A stretch of 64,000 bases of DNA from Brettanomyces bruxellensis (GCF_011074885.1 NC_054690.1:2237001-2301000), one strand, 5' to 3'; counted from the stretch's first letter, positions 50,166 through 63,833 are shown. Numbers and translations: made by a program. The notes: generated by a model from the sequence alone, not told the origin.

Positions 50166-52664
50166 ATGTCGGAGCCGGTACCATCATACCAGCCAGGAAC
50201 TGTGCTTACAGTAGGAAGTCACCAAGTTGTGATCGATAAATATGTTGCGAGGGGAGGATTTGCAGAAATTTACACGTGTCGGATGTCGCCAGCGTGGAAT
50301 AACCAGACGGTGGGATGTTTGAAGCGTGTGGCGGTGCCCACAAAGCCGCAATTGAATAAACTAAGGCAGGAGGTGGACGCAATGAGAAGATTGGAGGGGA
50401 ATAAATACATAGTCTCGTACATCGACTCGCATGCCAGCCATGCGTCGAACGGGCAGGGATACGTGGTGTTCATGCTAATGGAGTACTGCACGAAAAAAGG
50501 GTTGATTGACTTCATGAACACCCGGTTGGTCAACAAGCTCACGGAGCCCGAGATAATCAATATAATCTACGATATAACGTATGCCGTTGCCTGCGTGCAT
50601 TCGCTCGACCCTCCACTCATTCACAGGGACATAAAGATCGAGAATGTTCTATTGGCGGACGACGGGACGTTCAAACTTTGCGATTTTGGCTCCGCTTGCC
50701 CGCCTATGCAGCCTCCGCGGAATCTGGAGGAGTTCCAGGTGATGCAAAACGACATTCTTCACAATACAACGCCGCAGTACAGGTGTCCCGAGATGGTCGA
50801 CCTGTACAAGAGGCAGCCGATCGACGAGAAGTCGGACATCTGGGCTCTTGGCGTCATGCTTTACAAGTTGTGCTACTACACCACACCGTTTGAGAGCAAT
50901 GCCATCAACGGGTCGCGAAATGCCGGCGGGGGCAACTATGCGATCGTCAACGGGATCTTCTCCTTCCCGCCTGCACCGCCTTTCAGTGCGAGGTTGAAGA
51001 ACGTGATTTCCAAAACACTTGCTGTGGATCCAAACGCGAGACCAGATGCCTTTCAGCTGCTTGAGGAGCTCTGCAAGATGAAAGGGGAGGTTTTCCCGAA
51101 GCAGTTTGCCCACAGGCTGCAACAGGGTGCCCCCGTTTATGCGGCAAAGGCCAGTGTTGAGCCATCCACCAACCACAATGCCATTCCTGCACATTCGGTC
51201 TCATCCGGTGCACTTCCGCGTTTCAGTGGCCTGGTGAGCCGGAACACGCCCGTTGCCACGCGGCAGCCGAAAGGCGGTGCCGATCCGTTTGCCGGGCTTC
51301 GCAATTACGTTCCTGGGGGGGCTGGGGTGGCAAACAGTGGGAGTGACATGCATTTGGCACAGTCTTACCAACATATACTGCCATCCTCACAGGGACAGCA
51401 AGTGCAGTACACACAGCAAGCACAGTACGTACAGCATTCAAAGCAGGGACCGTACACACAGCGCTCAAAGCAGGGACAGCCAAAATTATTGGACTCACAG
51501 TCCCAAACTGCGACATCCAGGTCCAGGTATCCCCCGGATTTGCTCAGGAGACCGCTCAGTATGTCGGCAACCGATTACGAGGGCATGGCCAACGGCAGCA
51601 GTGCCAAGAGCAGGATTGTCTCGCCAATTGAAAGCATCATCACAGGAATGACCGAGGAGGAAACCGTGGAATTATCACCCGGCCACCCGCCAAACATCGA
51701 CAGCTCGGTCCAGTTCCTGCGGGATGTTTCGGCCAACAACACGGACTCCAGTTCGAACTCCAGTCCTGTCAGCAAGAGGTCCAGTATTTCGTCATTAAGG
51801 GATCTCCTTACAGGTGGCCGGTTTTCTTCTCGCCGCAGATCCTCGCATTTGTCCCGGCACTCCTCGTCCTCCTCGAGGATATCGTCCTACAGCCAGAGGG
51901 AGAAGTCTGACGGCCTTCTTGACTTCTCGCGGTCGCACATTCGTACCAAAAAGCAGCCTGATAGCAACTTCAAAGGTATGGCTGATAACAACTTCAAAAA
52001 TATGGCTGATGGCAACTCCAAAGACATGGCTGATGGCAACTCCAAAGACATGGCTGATGGCAACTCCAAAAACATGGATACCAGCATCTCCAATTCTCTG
52101 CCCGAGCAGAAACATCACAGAAGCCACTTTCAGACCAGGCACTCCTTCGAGTCCCATCTGCACGCCCCGCCCAAAATCCCCAAGTTGCACCCGCCAAAAA
52201 AGCCCAACTCCATACAGTGGAGGGTCAAGGAGCTCCTGGGAAGAAAGAAGACCCCGGCTCCAAAGACTGCAAATGGCTACGGCAAGTACACTGATAGAGA
52301 TACGAAATTAGACGCCAGAAATTCCCCAGGCATCGATCTGGTCCGCAGGAAAAGCCTCGTGGAGAGTGGGCTCCCAAAGTTGTCCATATCGGATGTTGAG
52401 CAGGCCGATCCGTTTGCTCTCCCAGATAAAACCAAGCATAGAAATGAGCATAGAGCCAAGTCTCCTCCTCCCAAGCCCAAGAAGCCGGCATACCTCCGGC
52501 GGCTGTCGCTGAAGGGCCGGCCGCAGGCAGAGGTGTCAGGTGTGGACCAGATTCCGGCATCCACCCGTCACGAACGGGCAGTCAGCGGCGGAAGCTCTCT
52601 TTACAATGAGGACTTTGAGGTGTTGGAGAAGAAGTTCGAGCGGAAGTATCCCAGCGCGATCTAG
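50166..52664 (+). CDS. Ark1/Prk1-family serine/threonine kinase (actin patch and endocytosis)
   Basis: The 832-residue protein has an N-terminal kinase domain (about 26-310): Gly loop GGFAEIY, Lys53 in CLKRVAVP, catalytic loop [13 protein letters not shown] (Asp155) and DFG at 174-176. [22 protein letters not shown] and [25 protein letters not shown] are typical of the Ark1/Prk1/Akl1 (NAK) group. The tail is disordered and Ser-rich, with a five-copy MADGNSKD repeat and a Pro motif [14 protein letters not shown] near the C-terminus. The latter resembles the Abp1 SH3-binding site of Ark1/Prk1. These kinases phosphorylate Pan1 and other endocytic coat proteins to end patch assembly. The paralogue cannot be fixed. 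Confidence 0.88.
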   Translation: MSEPVPSYQPGTVLTVGSHQVVIDKYVARGGFAEIYTCRMSPAWNNQTVGCLKRVAVPTKPQLNKLRQEVDAMRRLEGNKYIVSYIDSHASHASNGQGYVVFMLMEYCTKKGLIDFMNTRLVNKLTEPEIINIIYDITYAVACVHSLDPPLIHRDIKIENVLLADDGTFKLCDFGSACPPMQPPRNLEEFQVMQNDILHNTTPQYRCPEMVDLYKRQPIDEKSDIWALGVMLYKLCYYTTPFESNAINGSRNAGGGNYAIVNGIFSFPPAPPFSARLKNVISKTLAVDPNARPDAFQLLEELCKMKGEVFPKQFAHRLQQGAPVYAAKASVEPSTNHNAIPAHSVSSGALPRFSGLVSRNTPVATRQPKGGADPFAGLRNYVPGGAGVANSGSDMHLAQSYQHILPSSQGQQVQYTQQAQYVQHSKQGPYTQRSKQGQPKLLDSQSQTATSRSRYPPDLLRRPLSMSATDYEGMANGSSAKSRIVSPIESIITGMTEEETVELSPGHPPNIDSSVQFLRDVSANNTDSSSNSSPVSKRSSISSLRDLLTGGRFSSRRRSSHLSRHSSSSSRISSYSQREKSDGLLDFSRSHIRTKKQPDSNFKGMADNNFKNMADGNSKDMADGNSKDMADGNSKNMDTSISNSLPEQKHHRSHFQTRHSFESHLHAPPKIPKLHPPKKPNSIQWRVKELLGRKKTPAPKTANGYGKYTDRDTKLDARNSPGIDLVRRKSLVESGLPKLSISDVEQADPFALPDKTKHRNEHRAKSPPPKPKKPAYLRRLSLKGRPQAEVSGVDQIPASTRHERAVSGGSSLYNEDFEVLEKKFERKYPSAI
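51960..52079. repeat. 24-bp in-frame repeat in the kinase gene, five copies
   Basis: Five 24-base units (gatggcaactccaaagacat followed by ggct) encode the eight-residue repeat ADGNSKDM. The two 5' copies are more divergent (NNFKNM-type). Confidence 0.9.
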
Positions 52665-52858
52665 GCGGTGCAACAGCAGCGCGAAAAAAAAAAAAAAAAT
52701 GAGATGATGAAAAATTGAAAAAAAAAAGCACTCTACACAGCCCGTGTGGTGTACACTAGTATAGATTTACTACAAAAATGCATTATAGAAGTAAGCATGT
52801 GCATGTCGTAGGCACATTTCATGTAGTTTTGTATTCGTATACTTGCTACTAGTCCTTC

Positions 52859-55372
52859 TTAGTCTATAACAAACGGATCGTCCTCCTCGCCGTTTCCGGT
52901 GAAAAAAACCGGCTCTGTATTCCCGTTATTGCCAGCTGCGCCACCCGGTGGCCCATATGTGGCTGTGCGTCTCAAATTTCTAAGAAAAACGGCACCATTT
53001 TCGCCGGTGTTTCTCCTATTACTGTACATTGGGGGCTGCGAGTAGCCCGGGAACCGGCTTTGTCCGGCATCTGCTGAAATACGGCCGATCGAGTTGCGGA
53101 ATTGGCCCTGATATTGCGAAGGAGGAGGGGGGGGGCCAACTCTTCTCTGTGGCAGTGCTGTATTATCCTGCACAGCCCTCCCATCATCTCCCTGGAGTGC
53201 ATTCAAGAGCTTTTTCACACCCACGTGCATTTCATATGCTGCATTTTGCATTTCTGCGTCGCTTTCTGTCCCGTCCATCTTTCTCCATCCACTTGCACGA
53301 AGACGATGAATTCCCTCAGCCCAAAAGTCCTCACCCATCACTCGGTCTAACTCTTGAAATTCTGCATCCCAGGAGTCCTCTGTGTCAGAAGACATAATAG
53401 CAGTTCCCCCCAGAGAATTGGGTGGCTGCTGATCAGAGGGGAGTTGGTCTGAGTGTGATTGGTCTGAGTGTAATTGGTCTGGGTTTAATTGGCCATTACT
53501 CAGTTGACCATTACTCAGTTGACAATTACTCAGTTGACAATTACTCAATGGCTTGTTCATCCTTATCTGCCCACCAGCATTTGTTTCCCGATTCTCCTCA
53601 CTTGGCATCTCCTTTTTCACTCTTTTCCCATCCTCCCCCTCCTCATCACTGGTCTCATCATCAAGATTTATCTCCACCACACTATTACTCTTCTGAATCT
53701 TCACTTCCTCCGGCTCCTCCTCCAGCGGCACCCAGTTCCCATCCCGAGATATTTCCACTTTCTCTGCCTTTTCGTGGCCATCCTGATCCATACTAAACAG
53801 TAAATCTACAAGTTCTCCAACAACGTATACATCTCCCGGCACCTTAATGCTAAACTCAATGCGGCATATCGGGCACTTGAAGAATTCCAAGTCGTTGTTG
53901 TACTTCCCCGCGTCTTTATTCTTCTTGCACCTCAATTTGTAATCAAACTCTGTCGTTTTTTGATTGTGCGAATCCGGATTTATTGGCCTCCTCCTCGTAT
54001 CTCTAAATATGGCTGCAACATTCGGCTCGCCACTTGGCAATGGCCGCTCACGACGTATTCCAACCTTAAATGGACGAAGTTTGTTCAATGCCAAGAATGA
54101 TGCCATGTCAAAACACCCTACATGGGAACAAAATCTTGTCCGAAGAGGTGTGACTAGCCGGCTGCCCGATATTGGGTCTAGCAATGACATCACCATTGAC
54201 TCCTCCACCAACTCATCATCGTCATCCTCATCTTCATCATCGTTAAAGGCATTCCTCAGACCCCCAAACGTTGTCATGTCGTCCACCGGGATAGGAAAAT
54301 GATATCTCGCATACGGCAGCTTTGGCTTTCTCTTTCTCCGTTTCGTCACTTTCTTCTTCTTTGCTGTTTTCTTCGTTTCTTTGACCGCCTTCTTGGGCTT
54401 TGCCGCTTTTTGAGTAGATGCATTCTGCTTTCCTGCCTCTTTAGCACTCATCCGCTTTTCCACCTCTTTAGCAGCTACCTGCTTTTCTCTCCCTACCGTA
54501 GGCTCCTCCATTAAACTGGCCGACTCACGTATTGATTTCTCTATATCCATCTCTTCCTTTCCCTCGATGACATTTCGTAGACTCATTAGATACCCATGAA
54601 GTCGAAGAACGAACGTTCGCACTTTATCCAACGTCATAGTTGGTAACTGCTTGAGAAAGCAGTTGTGCACTCTCTCCAGTATCTTTCTTGACGATTCCGG
54701 TAGTTTCGTCGTCTCCAACAACATGTTTACAGATACAACCAATAGTCTTGCCTTGTGCTCCAAAGTAGCGTAATTCATATGGCTCAACTTTCTTGCAGAC
54801 ACTCCCCACCCTTTGCTTCCATGGATGAATTTCGCAATTTCCGGAAACTTGAGCGTAACCATCAGTTTTCCTTCCTTTCCATCTCGCTCAACTGCCACTT
54901 GCATTAGCCCAGACCGTTTGTTCGAGACACTGGATATCTTTTCGAGTCCCAAATTCTGAGTGTTCATGCTATTTGTACTTTCCAAGATTTTATGTCCCTG
55001 GTCAACAATCGCGTCTAACTGTGAAACATCCATACTATCTGAGAATGCATTCTCATCATTTATATCCGTTTCCGTATCAGATTCTGGTTCCTGTTCCACA
55101 CCTGCTTTATCCTGGTTTATGTTCCCCTCGTCTTGATTTATGTTCTGGTTAGTTGATGGTATAGAATCTATATTTCCTAAAGCCGATGCGCCACTCTCTT
55201 TGGTTCGTAAGTTGTTCAGATTGATGCGAATCCGTAATGAGGGGAAACTTGTAGTCTCTGAAAACTTCGAAATTATTTTCACGTTTGGATTTGCTGCCTG
55301 ATCATTATTAGCACCCTGTTCCTGTTGTATCGAAGATACATTTGCATTCATTACTCTTTCAGTAGCTGCCAT
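52859..55372 (-). CDS. SP-RING SUMO E3 ligase, Siz/PIAS type
   Basis: An 837-residue protein with a PIAS-type zinc motif. LLDPISGSRLVTPLRTRF precedes Cys415, His417 and Cys420 (CSHVGCFD), and the second half is CPIC at 500-503. In PIAS/Siz proteins only about 20 residues separate CFD from CPxC; here about 80 do, so the domain is interrupted by an insert of some 60 residues. A Lys-rich stretch lies near 300-350, a SUMO-interaction-like NSVVEINLDDETSDEE near 585-600, and a Gln/Ser repeat near 630-660. The C-terminus ends in DPFVID. A clear SAP or PINIT domain is not visible, so Siz1/Siz2 orthology is tentative. Confidence 0.72.
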   Translation of the reverse strand: MAATERVMNANVSSIQQEQGANNDQAANPNVKIISKFSETTSFPSLRIRINLNNLRTKESGASALGNIDSIPSTNQNINQDEGNINQDKAGVEQEPESDTETDINDENAFSDSMDVSQLDAIVDQGHKILESTNSMNTQNLGLEKISSVSNKRSGLMQVAVERDGKEGKLMVTLKFPEIAKFIHGSKGWGVSARKLSHMNYATLEHKARLLVVSVNMLLETTKLPESSRKILERVHNCFLKQLPTMTLDKVRTFVLRLHGYLMSLRNVIEGKEEMDIEKSIRESASLMEEPTVGREKQVAAKEVEKRMSAKEAGKQNASTQKAAKPKKAVKETKKTAKKKKVTKRRKRKPKLPYARYHFPIPVDDMTTFGGLRNAFNDDEDEDDDDELVEESMVMSLLDPISGSRLVTPLRTRFCSHVGCFDMASFLALNKLRPFKVGIRRERPLPSGEPNVAAIFRDTRRRPINPDSHNQKTTEFDYKLRCKKNKDAGKYNNDLEFFKCPICRIEFSIKVPGDVYVVGELVDLLFSMDQDGHEKAEKVEISRDGNWVPLEEEPEEVKIQKSNSVVEINLDDETSDEEGEDGKRVKKEMPSEENRETNAGGQIRMNKPLSNCQLSNCQLSNGQLSNGQLNPDQLHSDQSHSDQLPSDQQPPNSLGGTAIMSSDTEDSWDAEFQELDRVMGEDFWAEGIHRLRASGWRKMDGTESDAEMQNAAYEMHVGVKKLLNALQGDDGRAVQDNTALPQRRVGPPPPPSQYQGQFRNSIGRISADAGQSRFPGYSQPPMYSNRRNTGENGAVFLRNLRRTATYGPPGGAAGNNGNTEPVFFTGNGEEDDPFVID
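53447..53551. repeat. 15-bp in-frame repeat in the SP-RING gene
   Basis: The units ccattactcagttga and caattactcagttga (15 bases) occur four times, preceded by two or three related tctgagtgtgattgg units. On the minus strand they encode QLSNC/QLSNG and QLHSD-type pentapeptides. Confidence 0.85.
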
Positions 55373-56874
55373 CTTCTAAACTGCATTCTATATCCAAGAA
55401 ATATCACACTTCTATTTTTGAAAAAAGCCTATGTTCAGTCTCTATAATATCTCTAAAAGTAATACAATGTCCTTAAAATAACTTTTGCCTGGTCCATATA
55501 TGATGATATCAGTAAAAGGTCGTACTTACGTTCCTTTTGTTGAATGATAAGAGTTATCTGCAAGTAATATTTTATTTTTCATCGTCTCCGTGTTTTTCAT
55601 TTTATTCGACAACTTGAGTCGATTGACGCACCTTTCTACCTGTGGGTCATGTGGGCGATAATTAACGTGTCGAGTCCCTAAACAGTCAAAGGTAGTCCAA
55701 AGTGATCCTTGATGAACTTGAGAATTGAACTAAATAATTGTCTTTGAATGGAATGAATAAGCTAACTTTAATTAAATGAGTTAATGTCTAACTATGGGAA
55801 AGTCATGCTGGAATTTTATTTACGAGCTTTGGTGAATCAAAGTTTTTATTATAGCTGAAAATTAAAATTACTACTATACCGAGCAATGATCTCCAATAAA
55901 TCTTTACAAGTTAATATTAACCGATATCTTTTAATGTTTGATAAACTATACATGATAATATGCTGCGTAATATATCTTATTAAAATAATTTATTCTGAAA
56001 TAACATGCTTCCTCGTTACTTTATTTTCGATGGTGTCTATTTCCTTACCACATTCTACACTGTCGCAATCCCGGAACTAAGAAATCGACTTCGTACTAGT
56101 ATTTATCTTATATATCCTCAGGAGAAAACCAATTCGCGCACTTTGGTAAATTAAGTAGTAGAATGCATATTATTTGATAAACTGTCAGTGATAAGAAATA
56201 AGCAGGCAGCATTCATGTAACATTTGATAGTATCACGAGTGTAAGGATGTGAGTAGTATTCCGGGACTGCAGTATGAAAAGGGAGCAAACTGAGCAACAA
56301 TTCGCTAAACTTCAAAGATTACGTTAATTCATCAGAAACGCTTATCAGGCCTTATGAAATTTTATTTAATCCTTGCTAGTTTTACATGATAGTATTTCAT
56401 CTTTAAAGTATGCTAACCTTTTTGAATAAAAAAAAATTGCCCCATGTACATTGCTATCGTCACTCTAGCCACTTACTGCACAGCTGAAGAAAATGTATTA
56501 TTTTAGCTTATTTGATAATTTTGTACTTGTGGTAAATACTTCAATACGTGATCAATATTTGTATTCCATATTAAACCGACAATTGCCACTGATAACGTCA
56601 CCCCTCTCATTTTTAGAAGAAAAATAAAAATGAATGAAAAAAGGCTGCATGCAACTTAATTACATTTTTCCCCTTTGATTACTTATCAACCCAGATCAAA
56701 GGGATCAAAAAAAAAAAAATTTAAAAATAAAAAAGTTGAAAAGGGGATAACAGATTTGAACAAATTCTGCCAACTTCGAATAACTAGAAAACCGTTAAAC
56801 TTTGATTGTATATTATTTCCTACACCTCAAAAGGTCAGTGAATAATATCAAGTAATTGGAAAAATAAATTCACA
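55373..56874. other. 1.5-kb divergent intergenic region, SP-RING gene / CBM48 gene
   Basis: AT-rich, with A tracts near 56430 and 56710. No gene or strong repeat is recognised; a 64-codon frame at 55886-56080 is not supported. Confidence 0.45.
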
Positions 56875-57636
56875 ATGAGACATACCTTTGAATGGTAAGT
56901 AGTATTGCACATCTATCTATGAATAAAGGCGTCGCTGATCCAAGAACACCAACGATTGAAAATATGTACATAATGTGCTATTTACCAATACGTATCTGTA
57001 ATTTAGTACAAGCAACCCCCGAATTTTTAATATTACGAGTCAGATCATCTGAGTACTAACATAATGTCTACCAGCACATACCCAAACGCCAAAGAAGTGT
57101 ATCTTTGTGGTAGCTTCGACAATTGGACTGGCAAATACAGAATGGAAAAGGATTCGACAAATTCTGGTTTCAGTATATCTTTGGAGTTGCCAGCAGGAAA
57201 AGTGTATTATAAGTTTGTTGTCGACGGCATGTGGAAAACTTCATCAAAGGGGTTGCAAGAATGCAATTCATCTGGAATATGGAACAATGTACTATATCCT
57301 GAAGACATTGCCTGCAGTAGTGACGAAGACAGATTTTCAGAGTATACTTCCATATCGTTTCCCTCGGGCAGCAACGAAAATTCATGTCGTACCAACGAGC
57401 TGCATCAAGAAGTCAGCAGTATCTGTGATAATATTGTCCAAGTGAACGAAGAAAACCTTTCAACGTCTGTTCAGATCACTTTGAATGATGATAATTCCGT
57501 GACAACAAAGACTGACCTCACCAGCGATGGATCCCGCACGCCTCAATCCAGAATGTCATTTGATCGATCCAAGGCGCCAAGAAATGCGGTCAAGAAGACG
57601 ATTCTGTTTAGGTTGAAGTCCCTATTTATCACCTGA
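56875..57636 (+). CDS. CRP1/MDG1-like AMPK-type CBM48 protein (two exons)
   Basis: Exon 1 is 56875-56894 and exon 2 is 57075-57636, giving 193 residues. The intron (56895-57074, 180 nt) has a GTAAGT donor, TACTAAC at 57054-57060 and a CAG acceptor. Joining through a split codon (TG|C) keeps frame and gives MRHTFECTYPNAKEVYLCGS, adding the FxF/W-type first strand of CBM48 that an unspliced Met at 57064 would lose. The domain continues FDNWTGKYRM, KVYYKFVVDGMWK and WNNVLYPED. CRP1 and MDG1 proteins are cytosolic, of unclear function (cruciform DNA binding, pheromone signalling). This one is much shorter than the S. cerevisiae proteins (366-465). A basic hydrophobic C-terminus (KKTILFRLKSLFIT) is distinct. 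Confidence 0.7.
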
Positions 57637-57764
57637 TCGCTCCACAAAACACCTCTTTTTACTTTACTTACCTTTTTTTGTTGGTATTGTCAAAAACAAC
57701 ACGTTTGGCAACTTTTCAGCATAATCATACTGCTGCTCCCTTAATATCAGATAATCAAATAATT

Positions 57765-58184
57765 CTAATTGGGTTGACTTTCCAACCATTTCGCATATTC
57801 TGCTCTCTTTGCAGCCCAGTTGACAAAACTAAGCCGATGCTCGAGAGAATCGTATGGTGTAAATCCTTGTATTTCATACTCATCCATAGCTTTCCTCATC
57901 TCTATATTTTTCAAAGGTGAGCTGGTTAAAGCCTTAACACTTTCCTCAGATAACTCAGCCAATGGTCCTAACGGTCTGCACTTTTGCATTTTTATATCCC
58001 ATAATGCTGCCAGTGTTAGAAGTATCGCTGATAGTATAGTTTCTATCTTCAAATCTAACGGTAATCCATCTGCAAGATTACTAGCACCCGTCTTCTCTAA
58101 TTGACTCACTTGGTAAGAAGAATATCCCGAGTTTGCAAGCAGAACAATGCCTAGAATATAAAGGGTGCGACTAACAAATGCCAT
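57765..58184 (-). CDS. EMC5: ER membrane protein complex subunit 5
   Basis: The 139-residue protein has two membrane spans: an N-terminal one (LYILGIVLLANSGYSSYQ) and a second around 46-62 (ETILSAILLTLAALWD), joined by a LPLDLKIE loop. This is the EMC5/MMGT layout. The cytosolic tail contains AELSEESVKALTSSPLKNIE and ends in a Trp-containing helix. EMC5 is part of the insertase for tail-anchored and multipass proteins in the ER. It is convergent with the CBM48 gene, about 130 bases away. Confidence 0.85.
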   Translation of the reverse strand: MAFVSRTLYILGIVLLANSGYSSYQVSQLEKTGASNLADGLPLDLKIETILSAILLTLAALWDIKMQKCRPLGPLAELSEESVKALTSSPLKNIEMRKAMDEYEIQGFTPYDSLEHRLSFVNWAAKRAEYAKWLESQPN

Positions 58185-60596
58185 TTTTAATTGTCAAGAG
58201 GGTAGTCAAGTTTTTTATTGCCTCGTAAAACTGGTTTCAATCCAACATATTGGCACCGTTGTATTTTATGTTTTCCATGGAAAGATTCTACATACGGATT
58301 TTTTTTTTAAGGGAAATTGACGACGAAGAAAATGTACACAAAAATATCGACGCGTCAATTAGATCGACAAAATTAATTCTGAGTATTCTTTCAGTAGGAT
58401 TGGACATCAGTCCATTTCTATGTTCAATCAAGAACAAATTAACAAGAGCAGGTAACATGACTATTAATAAGTGTGCAGTGACTTATTAGTAAGAACAAAC
58501 AAATATCAAAGGAAAAATTATCTGTGATAATTTAAATTGATTATAAAATTAAGCCAATCGTGGCAGCAAAGGTCCCAGTTGAGTTGCACATCTGTATGCA
58601 TGATTAAAGAAAGAAGAAGGTTTCGCATTTACGGATGGTATTCTGAAAGGAAAATTACACATGCTTAAATATCTATACGTCTGTTGAGTGAAGTTTACCT
58701 AGAAACAAAACCTGCAAAGCAATACTCAGACGCGACTATCGACGAATACTACATAAACGACCAATCGGAGGAAAACAGAACAGTAACGATATCTATATTT
58801 AAAAAAACTTATTCAATAGTTAGTTATAATTCCATTGATTTCGAACCTTTCATATTTGGAGCCCAGAAGCATAACTATACCTAATTGAAAGTCTGATAGG
58901 ATCACGGATGAAGGGAAAAATAAGAAAAAAAAAGTGCAACTCTTGATTACCAGAATGAATTTCGCAATTTCGCACTTTGTGCTATGGCTCGGAGTTTGAG
59001 GACGGGCTGTGAAAAAAAGTAATGAAGTAATAAATTCCGAATTTTGACAAAACCCGATGCCCTCTTTACATTACACATACATTAAATCCGATCCTCTTTG
59101 GCAAATATTATAAAGATTTTTCATTGACTTAAAGGAAATTTATTACAAAACACTCAACAGGCAGCAAAAATCGATGCAAATGCAATGATATGGTGATACT
59201 TGCAACGTTTCAACTGAAAAGTGGAGTGAAACATAAAAAAATATATTTAATAAAAACGGTTCAGGNAAAAAAAACTGAGTGGTGCAGATCTGTCTGTAGC
59301 AAGGTTTCTTGAGATTTTTTATTTGCTCAAACCACGGATGATTGAACTGCAGTTATCCGTTTTAGTATATTTTTTAATCTGGCTTATATTGAGGATCATT
59401 ACTGAGTAGTTCTCTAAGTAACTTAATTAAATGCTCATAATTGAATTTGCTCTTCTGGAAAAATACACATGAGCTAGTTGTGTGGCAAAGAATTTAAGCT
59501 TTTCCTCGTAGCAAAATAAGAAACAATACTGTAACGGTTGCGAGGCACTATTAAGCATTGTTCGACAATATTAAAAGTAGTAAATTTTTTTTTGATCGGC
59601 ACTCGTTTTATTTCATAAACAACTACCTCAAACCTGAAATATTATACGACTTGCTGTATCTACAAATCTTGATTTTTACTTTTTTCACGAGTGCTTTTGC
59701 AACGTTCGTGGATAGATCCAAATAAAGGACAAAATGGGAACAATAGTCAGTGTGTACGGTCACGAGGATTTCCATATAAGCTCCGGTAAGTCATTCATGG
59801 GATTAATCACAGGTGGAACTTATTTTTTTATCTTCGATTAGCGGGCATCGAAACAATCTGAAGCCGCGATTGAACAATGCAAATTGTTAAAAAAAAAAAA
59901 CGGTTAGATCAGTCTGCTTTCACTTAGAAAGAAAAGTGGCGTACGGCATATTCATTCTAATTTAGAGATTATATCACTTCTGTCCGTTAGGTGTGGAATA
60001 AAAGTTAACAAACAAACAAACCGAAATAAAAAAAACAGCTCGGGCTTCGATTATTTTACTGTGTGTGGGTTGAAAGGTAAATATTCTGTACGTGATTCAG
60101 TTAAATGTATGGCGGTCAGATGGCATGAAAACAGCTGACGTAAGGTTGCAAAAGTACTTCTCTATATTGTTTGAACACTAATCTGTAAGTATACAGGTAT
60201 TTAGTTTTTGCTTTGTACAAAAGTATTACAAAAGTTACGGAGTATCAGAGAGTACGAACTCCGTGCGATACCGGGCAAGGGAAAAAAATTCGCTGGAAAC
60301 GGAAACTCATAAAAAAAAGCTTCAACTTCATTGTACAGCTGATATGCCGGACGGAAAATAAATGCGCACGCATTCCATTTTGAACACTTCTTTTTGTAAT
60401 ATGTTTACGATTTTCTGAATGACCATTACAAATTTTTTGTTATGCGTAATTGATAACTTTATTTATTCATATATAAGGACGTAGTTTGTCGACTCATTCT
60501 GCTCTGTGTGTAGCACAGCCGGTTCACATTGTAAATGCGTTCTTATTTTTTTTGATATTTGTTATCGGCAGACTAAGCTTCGAAGTTAAAATCAAG
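58185..60596. other. 2.4-kb divergent intergenic region, EMC5 / AOX
   Basis: This contains one ambiguous base at about 59266. A 66-codon frame (58684-58884) lacks an ATG and cannot be linked to an exon. At 59734-59785 an ATG frame of 17 codons (MGTIVSVYGHEDFHISS) runs into GTAAGT, a possible first exon, but no partner exon was found. A run of 12 A lies at about 59889-59900. The AOX promoter presumably lies in the last part. Confidence 0.4.
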
Positions 60597-61721
60597 ATGC
60601 TATCGACACTTGCAAATACACATACCGAACGTATGGCCCCAATAATGTACAGGGCCATATTAAATGAATGCAGCTACAGTTATAATGGACTACATACTCA
60701 TCGATACGCTTCAACATCTACTATGACCAAACCTGAGACTAAAAACGAAAGTTTAAATAAACCAGAGACGAAGTTCCTTTTTCCGGATGCTATTAAGCCA
60801 GAGGAACTTCCTAAAGCAAGAAATACACGCCTTGTTTCCATGAGAGATTTCAAACACATGGCAGAAGGTAAATTCCTTACCAAACCGATGTTCAAGCATC
60901 CAGTTTGGACAAGTGAAGAGATGGAAGGTATCTATTACACACATAGGAAGTGTAAAACATTGGATGACTATATTACTTTCTACTTTATGAGAGTGTTGAG
61001 GAATTCGTTCGATTTCTGTACCGGCTACCTTGAGCCAAAAGACAAGCAGGATCAAATTAGAATAGCCAAAAGTAAGAGAAGAATGACTAGAGAAAAGTGG
61101 TTGACCCGTTTCATTGTTCTTGAAAGCATTGCTGGTATTCCAGGATCGGTTGCCGGATTCTTGAGGCATCTTCAATCTATTCGTCTCATGAGAAGAGACA
61201 AGGCATTCATTGAAACATTGTTGGATGAGGCTTATAATGAGAGGATGCATTTGCTCACATTTATGAAGCTGGGAAAACCTGGCCGCTTTGCTAGATTGAT
61301 GCTTTGGTTTGGTCAGGGTATCTTTGCCAACCTCTTCTTTCTTACATACATAATTCGACCAAAGATCTGTCACAGATTTGTCGGGTACTTGGAAGAAGAA
61401 GCAGTCCTTACTTACACAAGATGCTTGCAAGATATGAGGATGGGACTGAATCCACAATTGTATCATACTGGTATTCCCCAGATAGCCAAAGATTACTGGC
61501 ATTTAACCAATAAAGATACATTTTACGATATGATTCTTTACATCAGAGCTGACGAGGCCAAACACAGAGAAGTTAACCACACCTTTGCCAATTTGAAGTT
61601 AAGACAGGACAGAAATCCTTTCGCTAAAGATGTTCCAAATGATCCAAGACCACAACCTCTTTCAGACACATTGAAAACGCATAGAGGTACCGGCTGGGAC
61701 CGCAAAGATCTTATATTATGA
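60597..61721 (+). CDS. AOX1: Mitochondrial alternative oxidase
   Basis: The 374-residue di-iron ubiquinol oxidase transfers electrons to O2 without proton pumping, bypassing complexes III and IV. The start is the ATG at 60597; the frame is open further upstream but has no ATG. A basic presequence and linker occupy the first 60 residues. Iron ligands are Glu176 (LESIAG), Glu215 and His218 (NERMH), a Glu in LEEEAVLTY (266-268), and Glu320 and His323 (RADEAKH). The family motif usually reads EEEAVHTYT; here His is Leu. AOX occurs in many yeasts but not in S. cerevisiae and typically gives cyanide-resistant respiration. LYS12 follows on the same strand. Confidence 0.95.
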   Translation: MLSTLANTHTERMAPIMYRAILNECSYSYNGLHTHRYASTSTMTKPETKNESLNKPETKFLFPDAIKPEELPKARNTRLVSMRDFKHMAEGKFLTKPMFKHPVWTSEEMEGIYYTHRKCKTLDDYITFYFMRVLRNSFDFCTGYLEPKDKQDQIRIAKSKRRMTREKWLTRFIVLESIAGIPGSVAGFLRHLQSIRLMRRDKAFIETLLDEAYNERMHLLTFMKLGKPGRFARLMLWFGQGIFANLFFLTYIIRPKICHRFVGYLEEEAVLTYTRCLQDMRMGLNPQLYHTGIPQIAKDYWHLTNKDTFYDMILYIRADEAKHREVNHTFANLKLRQDRNPFAKDVPNDPRPQPLSDTLKTHRGTGWDRKDLIL

Positions 61722-63665
<1,944 letters not shown>

Positions 63666-63833
63666 GCAAGTACATACGTTATCTTCTTATTCTTTTATTT
63701 TAATCTATGCCTTTGAGTATGAATACGATATAGCTAAAATATGAGCACGTCCACTTGTAGCTGATACACTCATCCTTTGATGGGTAGTCTATAGTATCTA
63801 TTTACTTTCTAAGGTAGTCTATACAATCTCCTT

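Noticed and set aside
58684..58884. 66-codon plus-strand frame
   Set aside because: It has no ATG and no supportable splice acceptor and partner exon.
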